DNA of 64,000 nucleotides from Heterodera schachtii (lineage: Eukaryota > Nematoda > Chromadorea > Rhabditida > Heteroderidae), in assembly GCA_023374025.1 (NCBI GenBank), contig SIJG01000035.1, positions 930,001-994,000 of the forward strand, given 5' to 3'. This document shows positions 36,202-47,591 of the stretch, piece after piece (positions within the stretch are counted from its first letter, which is position 1; every line of letters begins with the position of its first letter). The notes beneath the pieces are model-generated. The model saw only the letters and a list, made by a program, of their open reading frames with translations, did no database searches and was not told where the DNA came from. A program made the translations under genes and the position numbers.

Positions 36202-37203
36202 ATGCTTTTGACTTTTTCCATTGCAACAATTCTCTTAATAAATGTTGTCCATTTAAATGCTTTTCTTCTAAATGAGGCACCAACAAATTTAGCAAATATC
36301 AAACACAAATCGCCAATCAACGATACACAATTTCTTATTGAATTTAAAGGTGATTTTGATTAATTTTGTTAATAAAAATTCAAAATTTAATTTAGGAATT
36401 ATGAAAAGTGACGAATTTAAGACGGAAGACAATAAGTAAATTTAAAGCGATAATTAGTAACAAATAAAAAAAGGAATTAATTTAATAATTCGAAGTCTTT
36501 AATCATCAAAAAAATTAATAAAATACCTAAATTAATTATAATTTTTTGACACTAATTTCCCACTAATTTAAGGCTGTTGGTTGAATGGGCATTAGAAATG
36601 GGTTGCAAAATTATTAATAAAAATTTGAACGAAAATGCCAAAATATGTGAGGAAAATGAAGAACAATGTCCAGCGCAAATAAAAAATTATTACACAATAA
36701 TGATCAAAATTTGCATCAAAAATGGTGACAAAAACGTAATTCTTGCAGAGCACCGTAAACAACTGACTCAGCTGAAGGACATTCTTGGCACACAAATTTT
36801 GGCACAAATGAAGAAACATGAGCAAAACTTACAGAAAAATGGTCCAAATGCCAAACAATATTTGGCATTGCTCAAGTTTGGCGATGATTTCAAAGCTTTT
36901 CTGGATGAAATGCCAGAAATGGAGGGCAAAAATGCCATCGTTGCACTTTTGTCATCAAATCCTTCGTCACCCATTATGCCAAGCGATTTGATTCAACTGA
37001 TGCTGATCACGAACAAAATCAATTCAAAAAATTTGATCACCGTAAATCGACGAGGTCGCCGAGACTTGCGCGATTCAATCATCAAATTTATAATAGCATT
37101 AATAATTTGGTTCATTATTTTTTTGTGGTGGATTAGGCTGTCCTTTTTGGCTGGGTTGGTCACCGGTTTTTTGCTCGCTATTTGGCTTGGTAGGAAATTT
37201 TGA
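36202..37203 (+). CDS. Secreted/anchored family, short copy 3 without repeats
   Basis: Exons 36202-36349, 36396-36435 (again 40 bp) and 36573-37203 join in frame to 272 residues. The signal peptide (MLLTFSIATILLINVVHLNA) is followed by only about 30 residues before the exon junction IEFKG, so the repeat region is absent. Exon 3 keeps the conserved domain (GPNAKQYLALLKFGDDFKAF) and ends in two adjoining hydrophobic segments containing WFIIFLWW and LAGLVTGFLLAIW, which look like a membrane hairpin. The second donor AA|GTAA overlaps TAA as in copy 2; unspliced it would give a 63-residue secreted peptide. Either the ancestral form or a secondary loss of repeats. Confidence 0.7.
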
Positions 37204-37221
37204 TTTTTTTTTTTTTGTGAT

Positions 37222-37445
37222 GTAATTTTAGAGCTTTTGTTATGCTAAATTTCTGGAAAATAATTTTCTGTCATTAATTTTTTTATTTATGTAATTGTAA
37301 TTTTAGAGCTTTTGTTATGCTAAATTTCTGGAAAATAATTTTCTGTCATTAATTTTTTTATTTATGTAATTGTAATTTTAGAGCGTTTGTTATGCTAAAT
37401 TTCTGGAAAATAATTTCTGTCATTAATTTTTTTATTTATGTAATT
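37222..37445 (+). repeat. Three tandem 75-bp repeats
   Basis: Units starting TAATTTTAGAGC(T/G)TTTGTT at 37222, 37297 and 37372, nearly identical, in the 3' flank of copy 3. Confidence 0.85.
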
Positions 37446-37745
37446 TTCTTTTTTCATCCGCAGCAACTTTTTTGCTATTTTCTGTTTTTTCTTAACTTTC
37501 TTTTAGGTATTTGCACAAATTATTTTCTTTTTTCTTACACATTGATAAATTGTAGTCATTTAATTTAATTTGAATTTTTAAAGATTCATTTAGCAACTAA
37601 TAATTTACATAATTTTATGCTTACAATTAACTGAACAAAAAAAAACATGATTAACTTCAAAAAAAAAAAAATAATTAACGCCAAAATAACGGAGTAATCC
37701 AATGCCAAAATTTGAAAATCAGTGCTCTCATTTCTCAATGCCCAA

Positions 37746-40700
37746 TTATTGCACTGGCAGATTCTCTCGGTTTGTGATGTAGTCAAAAATCTGCGGTTGC
37801 GTCTGCACTTTGCGAATGAATTTGACAATTGCCGGGTATTTGTCCAAAATATTTGGCTCAAATTGGCGCACTGTCGTCATGTATTCTAAAATTAATTTTT
37901 TTTAAAATATAATTTAAAATTTCAATTTTTTTTTCTTTACCCGAAATCACAAAATCCACCCAAGTGATTCCGTTGGAAGTGAAGAAGCCGCTGCCCGACT
38001 GCTTCAACAAGCTGACATAGACCGGAAAATGCTTCTCCACATTTGGCAGAAAAACAGAATTGCGCAACGATTGCTTAAAAAACAATTTAAAAATTAGAAT
38101 TTTCATTTAAATAATTTTTATTTCAATTTCGAACAATTTGTCGTTTTCGAAAAGCCTGGATTCGAATTCGAAGAAAAAATCTAAGAGTTAAATTTTACGA
38201 ATTTCAAAAGTTTGGGGTAAGATCAGTTTAAATTTCATGGAATATATATAAATTTTCGTTGCAAGACCTTTCAGGTAGTTTTTTTCCAAATAAATCCCTT
38301 TTAAATCCGTCGCAATTTTTCTTTAAATTTTATGAAAATTCATTTCTCACTCTGTCGCCCTGATGAAACCCGGCAATCACATACATATACGGCTTAAATT
38401 TTCAAATTTTATTACTTCAAATATTTAATTTGTTACCTGCAGATCAAGCGAAACGTCAGCATGGAAATCGGAAATTTCGTCAACTTTTGCCTAAAAAATT
38501 CTTTAAAATTTTGACCCATTAAATTTGGACCTGTTCCCATTCGGTGCGACCAGCCAAGCCTATATTCAAAATTTTTTTTATTTGTTTTATTTTATTTTTA
38601 TTACCAAAGCTTCGTGCCAAATAGCGCGCAATTGTGTGGCAATATGTCAGTGGCTTTCCATCAACCTTATTTTGATTTTTATTAAAAAGAAATGTTTTTT
38701 GAAAACTGAATAAAAAAAATATCATAGTTGACTGACCAAATGTTAATCATTATTAAAATTTAGAATTTTGCCAATTTTTGAGGCATTTGGAAATTTTTTT
38801 TTTATAAATCTTAAAAAAAATTTAAAAATTCATTTTCTACATCTAATGACTTAAAAGTCATTATTTTGGGGGTGCTAAATAATGATTTTTTTGGCTCTAA
38901 GAATTTTGAGATGAATTAAAATGTTTTTTTAAATTAAATTTACCTCCAAAATTGGCACTTTGCCGTACACTGTGCTGTCCTTTCTAAAAAAATAAATTAA
39001 AATTACAAAAAAATAATAATTCAAAACTCACAATGCCAACCATTGCTTTCGCGAAATTCGCACATCGTCAAATGGCACTTTGGAATAGTGAAAAATCAGT
39101 CGGATCGGCTCACAGATGCCACGCGCATCGAAGTAGATCAATTTGAAGTTGGGCAATTTTCCGCCAACACCGATTGGCATCGGCAATGCCATGCCTGCTG
39201 ACGATTGGTTGACCAACTTTGGTGGTACCTATAATGAAAATTAAATACTTTTAATTACCTATGGCATTAAATTTCAAAAATCCGTTGCTTCTGACATAAG
39301 TTCCGAAACATAACGAATTTTATGAAATTTCAAGGCAAATCAGTGCAATTTTTATGAAAGAAAAATATTATTTTCATACAATTGCTACACAAAATTTCGC
39401 TGTAATTTAATGGCATACATTTAATTTTAAATTATTCTTGGCATTCTATTTTATTTTTTTTAAATATTACAATCACAGGTTGTTGTGGAGGCGGTGATGC
39501 TGGAGGAGCTGATGGTGAAGCTGGTGGCTGCGGCGGCGCCGGCGGAGCAGATTTTGGTGGTGGCATTGGTGGGCCTTGCGGAATGGTTTTTACTTGAGAT
39601 TTTGCTTCGGAGTTTGCTAAAAAATAAAAATCAATTTAAAATTTAAATAAGTTTTTAAATTATTTTTTACATGTTCCTCCTGCTTGTCCCTCTTTTCCAT
39701 TTTCTTTTGGCTTTGCTGCAGCTGCTGATGCAACTGTTGTTGTTGAAGTTGGGGGTGCCGCTGTGCTGGTGGCTTTGACCTCTGGTTTTGGCTTTTTTGC
39801 ATCTGCTTAATTATTTTATGTAAGAGAATTCTCTTTTTGTTTAAAAAAATGTTTTAAAAAATATTATTAGAAAATAATTAAATTCTCTTTTTTTTCTATG
39901 AATTTTGCTTAGATTTATCAGTTTTGGATACAACCTAAAAACATTCAAATTTTCTTTTCATGAGCAGTTTTTGGATAAAATCTAAAAATATTTCAAAACT
40001 TCGTGAAATTGTTTAAAGGAATTAAGTTTGATTTTTTGGCATAAATTTGTAAATTTCCTAATTTAAAATTATTTTAAATAATTTAAATTCACTTTTCATA
40101 ATTACCTTCTTTGTTCTTTTTTGGCGCCGTTTTGGCCGAAGCTTTTCGCTCCTTTCGAACTCCTTCACCTTCATCAACCATGATCATTTTGTCAATCTGT
40201 TCAATCGGATTTGCTTCCTAAAATTTTCAAATTATTGAAAATATTTTTCTTTTAAATTGTCATACCCTTTTTGTCAAAGTGATTTTGCTAATTTGGGTGC
40301 CAATTTGAACATTTGGGTCGAACAAATTGGCTCCATTCTCTCGCAAAATGCCATCTCCAACTTTGCTGCTCTCGTTTAATGAAGAATCCTGAAAATTTTT
40401 ATAATTATAAAATCTTATTAGATGCCATATTATGTGCCAAAAAATTTATTGCAATTAGGCAATTGCTTTTTTGTTGAACCTTGTCGAATTTTTTCCAAAT
40501 TTTATCATTAAACCGGTCTAAACCAAATATGGCACCCAAGATTGACAAATTGTTAGAATATCAAACAATTTCTGTTTGTTTATTTGATCTGACCGTAGGG
40601 AAGTGAAGCTCTTGAACAGTGCCAACTCCAAATTTGCTGCGGTTGTTTGCTGTGTAGGCCTTAATTAATTGTAGTCAATTTAAAATTAATGTCAAAATTA

Positions 40701-41065
40701 ATATATAAGGGCTAATTAGTGCAAAATAAGTGTTAATTAGATCATCATTAGCTTACTTAGAAAACAATAACATAATAATATTGTTTGAAATTCGTATTAT
40801 TATTTTTCTTTGATTTGTCAGAAAAATTGATATATTTTTTGTTATAATGCCAAACATTTTTGTGAAAGCTGATCCGACGAATTTTGGTGCCAATTTGAAC
40901 GGCGCGGTCGGATGGATCTTTGACCAGTTGTACGGTACCAACTACAGCATGACTGTCGTTGACCGTACCTTGCGAATGATTTTGTGGCAAAAAAATGCGC
41001 TGCATTTTGGTGTTTGTCACCAAAATAATTGATGAAAACAGCAAAATTACGTAGGTTAAATTCAT
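37746..41065 (-). CDS. Secreted modular sigma-class glutathione S-transferase
   Basis: Fourteen exons, all in frame (493 residues): 41065-40856, 40659-40594, 40388-40266, 40217-40106, 39805-39671, 39616-39477, 39228-39032, 38983-38944, 38665-38605, 38559-38531, 38490-38437, 38392-38351, 38073-37941, 37885-37746. The last eight give a complete GST: FKLIYFDARG with the catalytic Tyr, GKVPILEVDG with the cis-Pro, ARYLARSFGLAGRTEWEQ, GSGFFTSNGITWVDF and the terminal helix. Upstream lie a signal peptide (MNLTYVILLFSSIILV), two related units (VQIGTKIRRI, VQIGTQISKI), a Lys/Ala-rich and then a Pro-rich linker. Typical GSTs have about 205 residues and no such extension. At the glutathione site the usual Gln-Ser is Tyr-Cys (LTYCHTIARYL). 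The GST part is secure; the first two exon joins, including a GTTTGG donor, are tentative. Confidence 0.8.
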
Positions 41066-41910
41066 TTCTTTTAAATGAAATAATTAAATAAATTAAATTT
41101 TACATTTTAAATTGTATTAATTGGACTATTCATCTAAATTTTTTTGAGTGACCGAAAGTGGAATGGTTGGCCTAATAAATCCATCCTTTTTTTGGCCAAA
41201 AAATATCCCCAACATTTGCACAGGTGGCTAAATGTCCATTTTAAAAAATATTTTCTTGTAAAATCAGTGCCTTAGACAATTTTCGGACAACATTTTTGTG
41301 AGTTTTAACATTAGTCAGATGCACAAACAGAAAAAATTGTTGTTTTTTATTTAAATGATGAAAATATATTAAATTGTCAATTGGTTATTAAAAGGTAATT
41401 AAGTCTGTCGAAAATTCTTGTAGATAAAAAAAACAATTAAATATCAATATTTAAATAAATAAATTATCTAAAACTCAAGAAAATTGATAAAAACAAATAA
41501 AAATCACTATTAAATGTATCAATTCACTCATTTTTTCTTTTTCTAAAATTTTTCAAAATTTCTTTTTTAACTTTTAAATGCAAAAGCAAAAACATTAATT
41601 GATTAGTTTTATACGAATAAATGCCAATTTATAAGTTAATTTTAATTTTATCGCCATTAATATTGAATACTTTTCATTAGGGTTGCTCATCAAAGCGATT
41701 CGGGTTGATTTTGAATGTTGTCCATTGCATTTCAAATAAGATGATCAGTATGATCGGTTGTTTTTATGAGTTTCTGAGAATTTTTTGCTCCATAAAAAAT
41801 TTATTTATTTTTTTTTCGACTTTTTATGAAATTTTGTTCCTCGACAAATAAATTTTCTTCCTAATTTTTTAATTTTTTCCAGCCATACCCCACAATTTTT
41901 GTTTTTTGAA

Positions 41911-42125
41911 TTTCCTCTCCGATCCCTGGCTTTTTTATCCGCTAAATTTGCGGGCAATTTCCTCTCCGTCCCTGACTTTTTTATCCGCTAACTTTGCGGG
42001 CAATTTCATCTCCGATTCCCGACTTTTTTATCCCCTAATTTTGCTGGCAATTTCATCTCCGATTCCCGACTTTTTTATCCCCTAATTTTGCTGGCAATTT
42101 CATCTCCGATCTCCGACTTTTCTCT
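41911..42125 (+). repeat. Minisatellite, ~53-bp unit, four copies
   Basis: Units of the form TTTCATCTCCGATTCCCGAC plus TTTTTTATCCCCTAATTTTG; the last unit diverges into CTTTTCTCTCCCCGCCGATT. Confidence 0.8.
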
Positions 42126-42340
42126 CCCCGCCGATTGTCGGAGTGTACTTCTAGGTTTAAATTAAAATAATCATTTGCATTCCATTTTATGCATTTTTAT
42201 TTGAATATTAAATAAATATATATTGTATATTTCAAGAAATTATTGTCTCTTAATCCTCTGCTGTTAAATCCCTACCTTTGCTATACAACCCATTTACAAA
42301 TTGTCAATCATCCGCCTCCTATTTTATTGAAGCAGAAAGA

Positions 42341-42457
42341 ATGTGTCGACGATTATGGGAAATTCTCTTCTGCTGCTGTTGTCGGAAAGATTTGTGCACT
42401 CAATTAATTAATACAAATTACGGTTTTTGTCCTAATGACTTCTGCACATGGTATTAA
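42341..42457 (+). CDS. Small Cys-rich open frame, 38 codons
   Basis: ATG at 42341 to TAA at 42455-42457, with eight cysteines in 38 residues including a run of four (FCCCCRKDLC, then FCPNDFCTWY). No signal peptide and no recognised family. It could be one exon of a small Cys-rich protein or chance. It lies 416 bp upstream of the nuclear receptor start codon. Confidence 0.25.
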   Translation: MCRRLWEILFCCCCRKDLCTQLINTNYGFCPNDFCTWY

Positions 42458-42872
42458 AACAAACTTAGTTATTAGTATTTTATCATAATTTTAAAAAGGT
42501 TTGGTTGGCGCCTCTAAAATTGACCAAATCTTGGAAAAGTATTCATTCATTTTTCAGGAAAAAATTACTCAAAAATCTAAAAATTTAATTTTCGACTTCA
42601 GCAAACAATTTTTTTTTTTTTTTTTTTGCTATGACAGAATTTTTTTCAACACCCCATATTAAATTGAATTTTTGTTTTTGTAAAATTTTCTTGTGTTTTA
42701 TTTTTAACTTAGCAACAAAATGAAACGAATATCAAAAAATTTGAAGATAGTTTTTTATTTACAATTGAAATATTTTCAATAATTAATTTGATTTTTTTAA
42801 ATATTCTAACTTTCAATTCACTTTTTTTAAACCAAATAAATTTTAAATTAAAAAAATTTTATTTAACAGAAA

Positions 42873-45800
42873 ATGCCAAAAAAGCCAGGCATTAATCATT
42901 CTTCATGCCGTCGAATACGTCCTTTTCTCTCGGAACCGTGTGCCATCTGTAAATCAGCAATACAATGCTATAATTTTGGGGCCCCGTCATGCCAAGCTTG
43001 CTCAGATTTTTTCAGGCAAAAATTAATTTAACTTTTTATATTTGATCATTTTAATGCTTTTTTAAGGCGAACTATTCGTGAAAAACGCAAATATATCTGC
43101 CGATCTCAGCAACAATGCCAAATTGATGAAAGTGAGTAATTAATTTATTAATAATAATTTTCATTAATCGATCGGAGATTTGTGAGTGATCTGTTTTTAC
43201 AGGAGACTAAAATTAGTTATTAAATCCAAGAAAAACATGCTTTTAAATACATAGTTAATAATATGGCATGTAATTAATTATATAGATATAAAATCGCAAA
43301 ATATGCCCATAAAATGGACCAAAATCACGAAATATGGACATAAAATGGCAAAAATATGGACATACATTTTCCCAATTGAAGGGTATAAATCTTCCAAAAT
43401 TATTTTATGTTCGTTAAATGTAAAATAAACATTCATAAATTGCTAATCATTATTTAAAAATCATTTTAGAAGAAAAATAATAAATTAAAAAAAAAATTAT
43501 TCATTTTTAGCGAAAAATAACTGAAAAGCGGCAAATATTCTCGAGAAAATTTATGAAATGATTTTTAATAAATTTTTCCGGTCTTTATGCGGTCAAAAAG
43601 GCCAATTTAGCTGATGAAAAGAAATTTTGTACCCTCTCAAAATATTTTAATTCCTTTGATTTTTATAATTTTATAGATAAATTTCGTTTGATTTAAAATT
43701 TTCCAACGAAAAGAAACAAAATGCTTGACAAATTTATTCATGCAAAATATAAATCATGATAAATATATTCAGTATTTTATTTGATTAAAAATATACTAAA
43801 ATAATAATTTTACAATTTTAGAATTTTTTAATTTTTAATTTAATTATTATTTAAAGAACGCCATTTTTGATTGATTGTTCAATCAAATTGCGATATAGCA
43901 TTAAAATACAATCTGTCTGATAAATTTGTTATCTTTGCTCTTTCCTTGTCAAAATAAAAATGATCATTCCACAAATATATTTTTTAGAAAGTTCATTTAT
44001 CTTTTTCAGACAGATAACACCATATAATTTTTATAAATTTAAATTTAATATTAATTAAAGAAATATTTAAGATAATACCTAATTAATTAATTTCAGAGTG
44101 CCGTGTTCAATGTCGGTCTTGTCGGCTTAAAAAGTGTTTAGAAGCTGGAATGAAAAAAGAACGTAATAAAAATAAAAATTAATTTTTTAAAAAGAAAAAT
44201 TATTTAGGTGTAGGTATGATGAAGAAAACTCAAAATAATTTGCGTAAGAAGGAAAAAGTGGGGTCAAATGTGAGCCTAATTAATTAAAAATTCAAATTTA
44301 ATATTAAACAATTAATATATTATTAAAAAATGTAAAATTCTAAATTTAATCTGAATTTAAGAAGAATTTATTTATAATTATAATTTTTATTCTAATTTTA
44401 AATCGGTTTTAGTGTAAGGAAACGACATCATTTCCCGTAAGTCCAATAATTATTTATTTTTAATTACCCTTTAATTACTTAAATATTCTTTTTTTATATA
44501 GCAAATTATACGGTGCCAAGAAGTCGTCGACTTCAACCAAATCAATTTTTTGCTGAAAATTGAAGAAAATTTTTCACGAATTCGGAGCTCACCCACCCAA
44601 TTGTCAAATGCTTACATCAACCAATTCACTTCACTGGAACACTTGGTCAATTGCAATGAAAATTTGTTGGCAAAGGCACAAAAATTTTCGGTGAATAAAA
44701 TTTAAATTTTAAAAAATAAATTATTAAATTTAAGACACTTCCACCGTTGCCATGGCAGGGCGAAAGGGTCCAAGAGTTGGTCCAAAAAGGCGGCTTTTTT
44801 TCGGCTGAAAAACCAATGTATCGCATTTTGGACCATTTTTTATCTGCCGCATTGTTCAAATCAATTCCTGGAATGGCTTCATTATGCCCAGATGATAAGG
44901 TTTATTATTAATAAACGGCACAGAACCAAAACGGACCGAGAACATAAAAAACTACCAAAGCACTAAAAAAAATCCAAAATAATTTAATTTTTTTTTTTGT
45001 TGTTGATTTTTTACCCGGAAAACCCGACTTCAATTAATCATTTTTGTTTTATAGTTTTATTTAGTTATGTTTTTACACACTGTTATTAATTGACGGACCA
45101 TTCATTTTTTCAAAAAATATTTCCTTAACACTTTATTCAAACAATAAAATTTGTTAATTAAATTTGCAAAGCCTAGATTTTCTTCCTAATTAGAGCTTCA
45201 TTAAAGATTGATTTACAACTAATTGCCGCCACTTATTGAATAATGATAAATTAATTATTATTATTTTTTGCCCAAATTTAAAGTTTAGGCAACTTTATTT
45301 CGCTCACTTGCCATGCCGTTGTGCGGCTTCATATCCGCCTACTTTTCAATTCAGCTACAGTCGGACACGGTGATCCGGCCAAACGGGCTGATGCCGTTTT
45401 GGTATATGAATGTGCCGCGCTACACATTTGATCGGAATGTGAAAGTGTTCATCACAAATATGTACTGCAACGCATTGAAGCCGTTCAAGCAATTGCAGAT
45501 GAACCGTGAGGAGTTTGTGCTGTTGCTGGCCATCCTGATCACACAAACTTGTGAGTTTTTTTTAAATTTATTTTTTTAATTTCAATCAATTCGGTGGAAT
45601 ATCTTTTGGCCTTTACTTTTATATCTGATCAGATGTTTTCTATCGAATTTTGGCGATCAAATCCATAAAGTTCAAATCAGTAAAAATTTCTTGGGATTAG
45701 AATTTTTCATAATTTAAGAACAAAATTTCAATCCAAATCTCGTTAATTAAAAATTTTTCTTATTTCTTGGTCAGGAATTTGCCGAAAGGCGCGCCAGGAA

Positions 45801-46468
45801 AATTTTTTTTTCATTAATTTCAATTGATTTGGTGGGATATCGGAAACTTTTTGGCTTTTACATTAAATCTGATCGGATATTTGGTATCGATTCACGGCTA
45901 TCAAATCACATAATAGTTAATAATCAATAGAAATTAATTAAGATATAGGTTTTGTTCAAAATTCAGTGAAATTCTTGATAAAATTTGCGATGAAAATCAG
46001 CGCGTGTGCCGCGGTATCGCGCACGCACAAAAACCAACTCTGCTGATCTCGCTCTGGGCTTAGGGTTCAAATTTTACACGGGACAAGATTTGGCGGGGGA
46101 TTAATCCTGCCAAATCTCGCATTTTTCAAAATAGGTAGGTGGAATTTTTAATCAATTTTTACAAATAAATTTCCATTTTTTGTTGTCCCTCAGCTTTTGC
46201 TTCCAATCTGTCACAGTTTGCCCATGAACACTTGTACAACGAGTGCACAATGTACACCGCCATTTTGTTTCGGCTTTGTCTCCGCTCACGGCACACATTG
46301 GAGGAGGGATTGCGCCGATTTGACGATTTGTTACGATTGCTTGTCCATGTTGTATGGATGACCGACTACTACGGTACATTTGCTGTTTACATGGACGTGT
46401 TTCATTTTCGGGGCGAACGAAAAGCGGCGATGCCAACTGCCATCTATCCAATTTATTGCAACAAATAG
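42873..46468 (+). CDS. Nuclear hormone receptor (nematode NHR type)
   Basis: Nine exons, 42873-43015, 43067-43131, 44097-44162, 44208-44269, 44413-44436 (24 bp), 44502-44690, 44735-44899, 45289-45550 and 46194-46468, total 1251 bp, 416 residues. The DNA-binding domain has both C4 zinc fingers: CAICKSAIQCYNFGAPSCQA with CSDFFRR (P-box region CQACSDFF), then CRSQQQCQ, CRVQCRSCRLKKCLEAGM. A hinge with microexon follows, then a ligand-binding domain with MPFWYMNVPR, FKQLQMNREEFVLLLAI and a C-terminal helix run rich in Leu/Arg. It should act in the nucleus as a ligand-regulated or orphan transcription factor. Intron 1 has a GC donor (CAG|GCAAAA). Intron 2 (965 bp) contains a dispersed repeat. No break in frame. 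Confidence 0.88.
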
Positions 46469-46789
46469 AATTGTGAATACAGTTTGTATATAATTGCGTT
46501 AGACAATACAGTAGTAATATGTAATTAATTTTTGTCTGATTTGCATAGAAATTGTGAATAAATAAATATCCCTTAAGAAATGGAAAAATTTGAATTCATT
46601 TTATTTTTGGGTATGCGTTTTTAAAATTATTTTATTTTTTTTCTAGGTATTTTCGTTGACATTTCTTAACTTGATGTTTTTTTTGTGGCATCTTTCATAA
46701 AATGTTACCTGCAGAAAAAAAAAATTTTTTTTTTAATCATATAAATCTTAACCCTGTTAATCACACAAAAAAATATATCGGTGAGAGTA

Positions 46790-47110
46790 AATTAACAAAT
46801 GAAAATGCGTTATAAAATCGTAAATGTCCATAAAATATGGAATAAAATCGCGAAATATGGACACAAAATGGCAAAAATATGGATATAAATTTTCCCAAAT
46901 AAAGTGTATACTTTCTCAAAATTTATTCAAATTCGCTAAATGCAAAGTAAAGCGCTCAAAAATGGCCTAAATATGGTATTAAAAATCATTTTAGAAGATT
47001 AAAATTCACTCTTTTTTAGCGAAAAATCAACCAGAAAAGTGAAATTTTCGCTTTTTTGTTTATTTTTGGTAAAAATTTGCATATTTTAAGAAAATTTAAA
47101 TTTATTCAAT
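46790..47110 (+). repeat. Dispersed repeat shared with NHR intron 2
   Basis: AAATATGGACACAAAATGGC, AAATTTTCCCAA and TAAAAATCATTTTAGAAGA recur in the same order at about 43290-43520 inside the receptor gene. AT-rich, noncoding, with no clear ends. Confidence 0.65.
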
Positions 47111-47591
47111 ATTGTTGAGAAAAGTTTACTAAAAATGAGTACGTTTCAGGCCTCAAAGATTCAGGAAAAAAATGGATTTCCATATAATTCCGAGACCTAG
47201 TAATTATAGTAAATGAATAGGATGCCTTTTAGTTTCTTATTTTTGGTCAGAATTTTTGATGATCAAAATTATTTTAAGTCTAATGAAAAATTTTTGTTAT
47301 AAATTGTTTAGATTTTTTATTTTTAACACTAAGTGCTTTCTACACTAGCCTGCAAAATTTCAAAAAATTTGGCTAAGTTTTCAAAAAGTGAAGGCCAAAA
47401 ATGTTTACTTGAGTACTTTTGGCTATATTGTCTATAACCTTGTTCAAACTTGAAGAAATTTTTGAAATTTTAGGTGAGCTAATAGAGAACTCTTAGGGCT
47501 ATCGAATGATATTAAGAATTCTTTAAATTCTTTAATTTGGTTGACCTTTGCAAAAGCTAAGCATGCCTATCATGTAGAGAGCACCCTAGAT

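Larger units (their letters stand above)
41066..42872. other. Divergent intergenic region between GST and nuclear receptor genes
   Basis: About 1.8 kb between two divergently transcribed genes, so both promoters should lie here, but no specific element was recognised. It contains a minisatellite and a small Cys-rich frame, listed separately. Confidence 0.5.
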
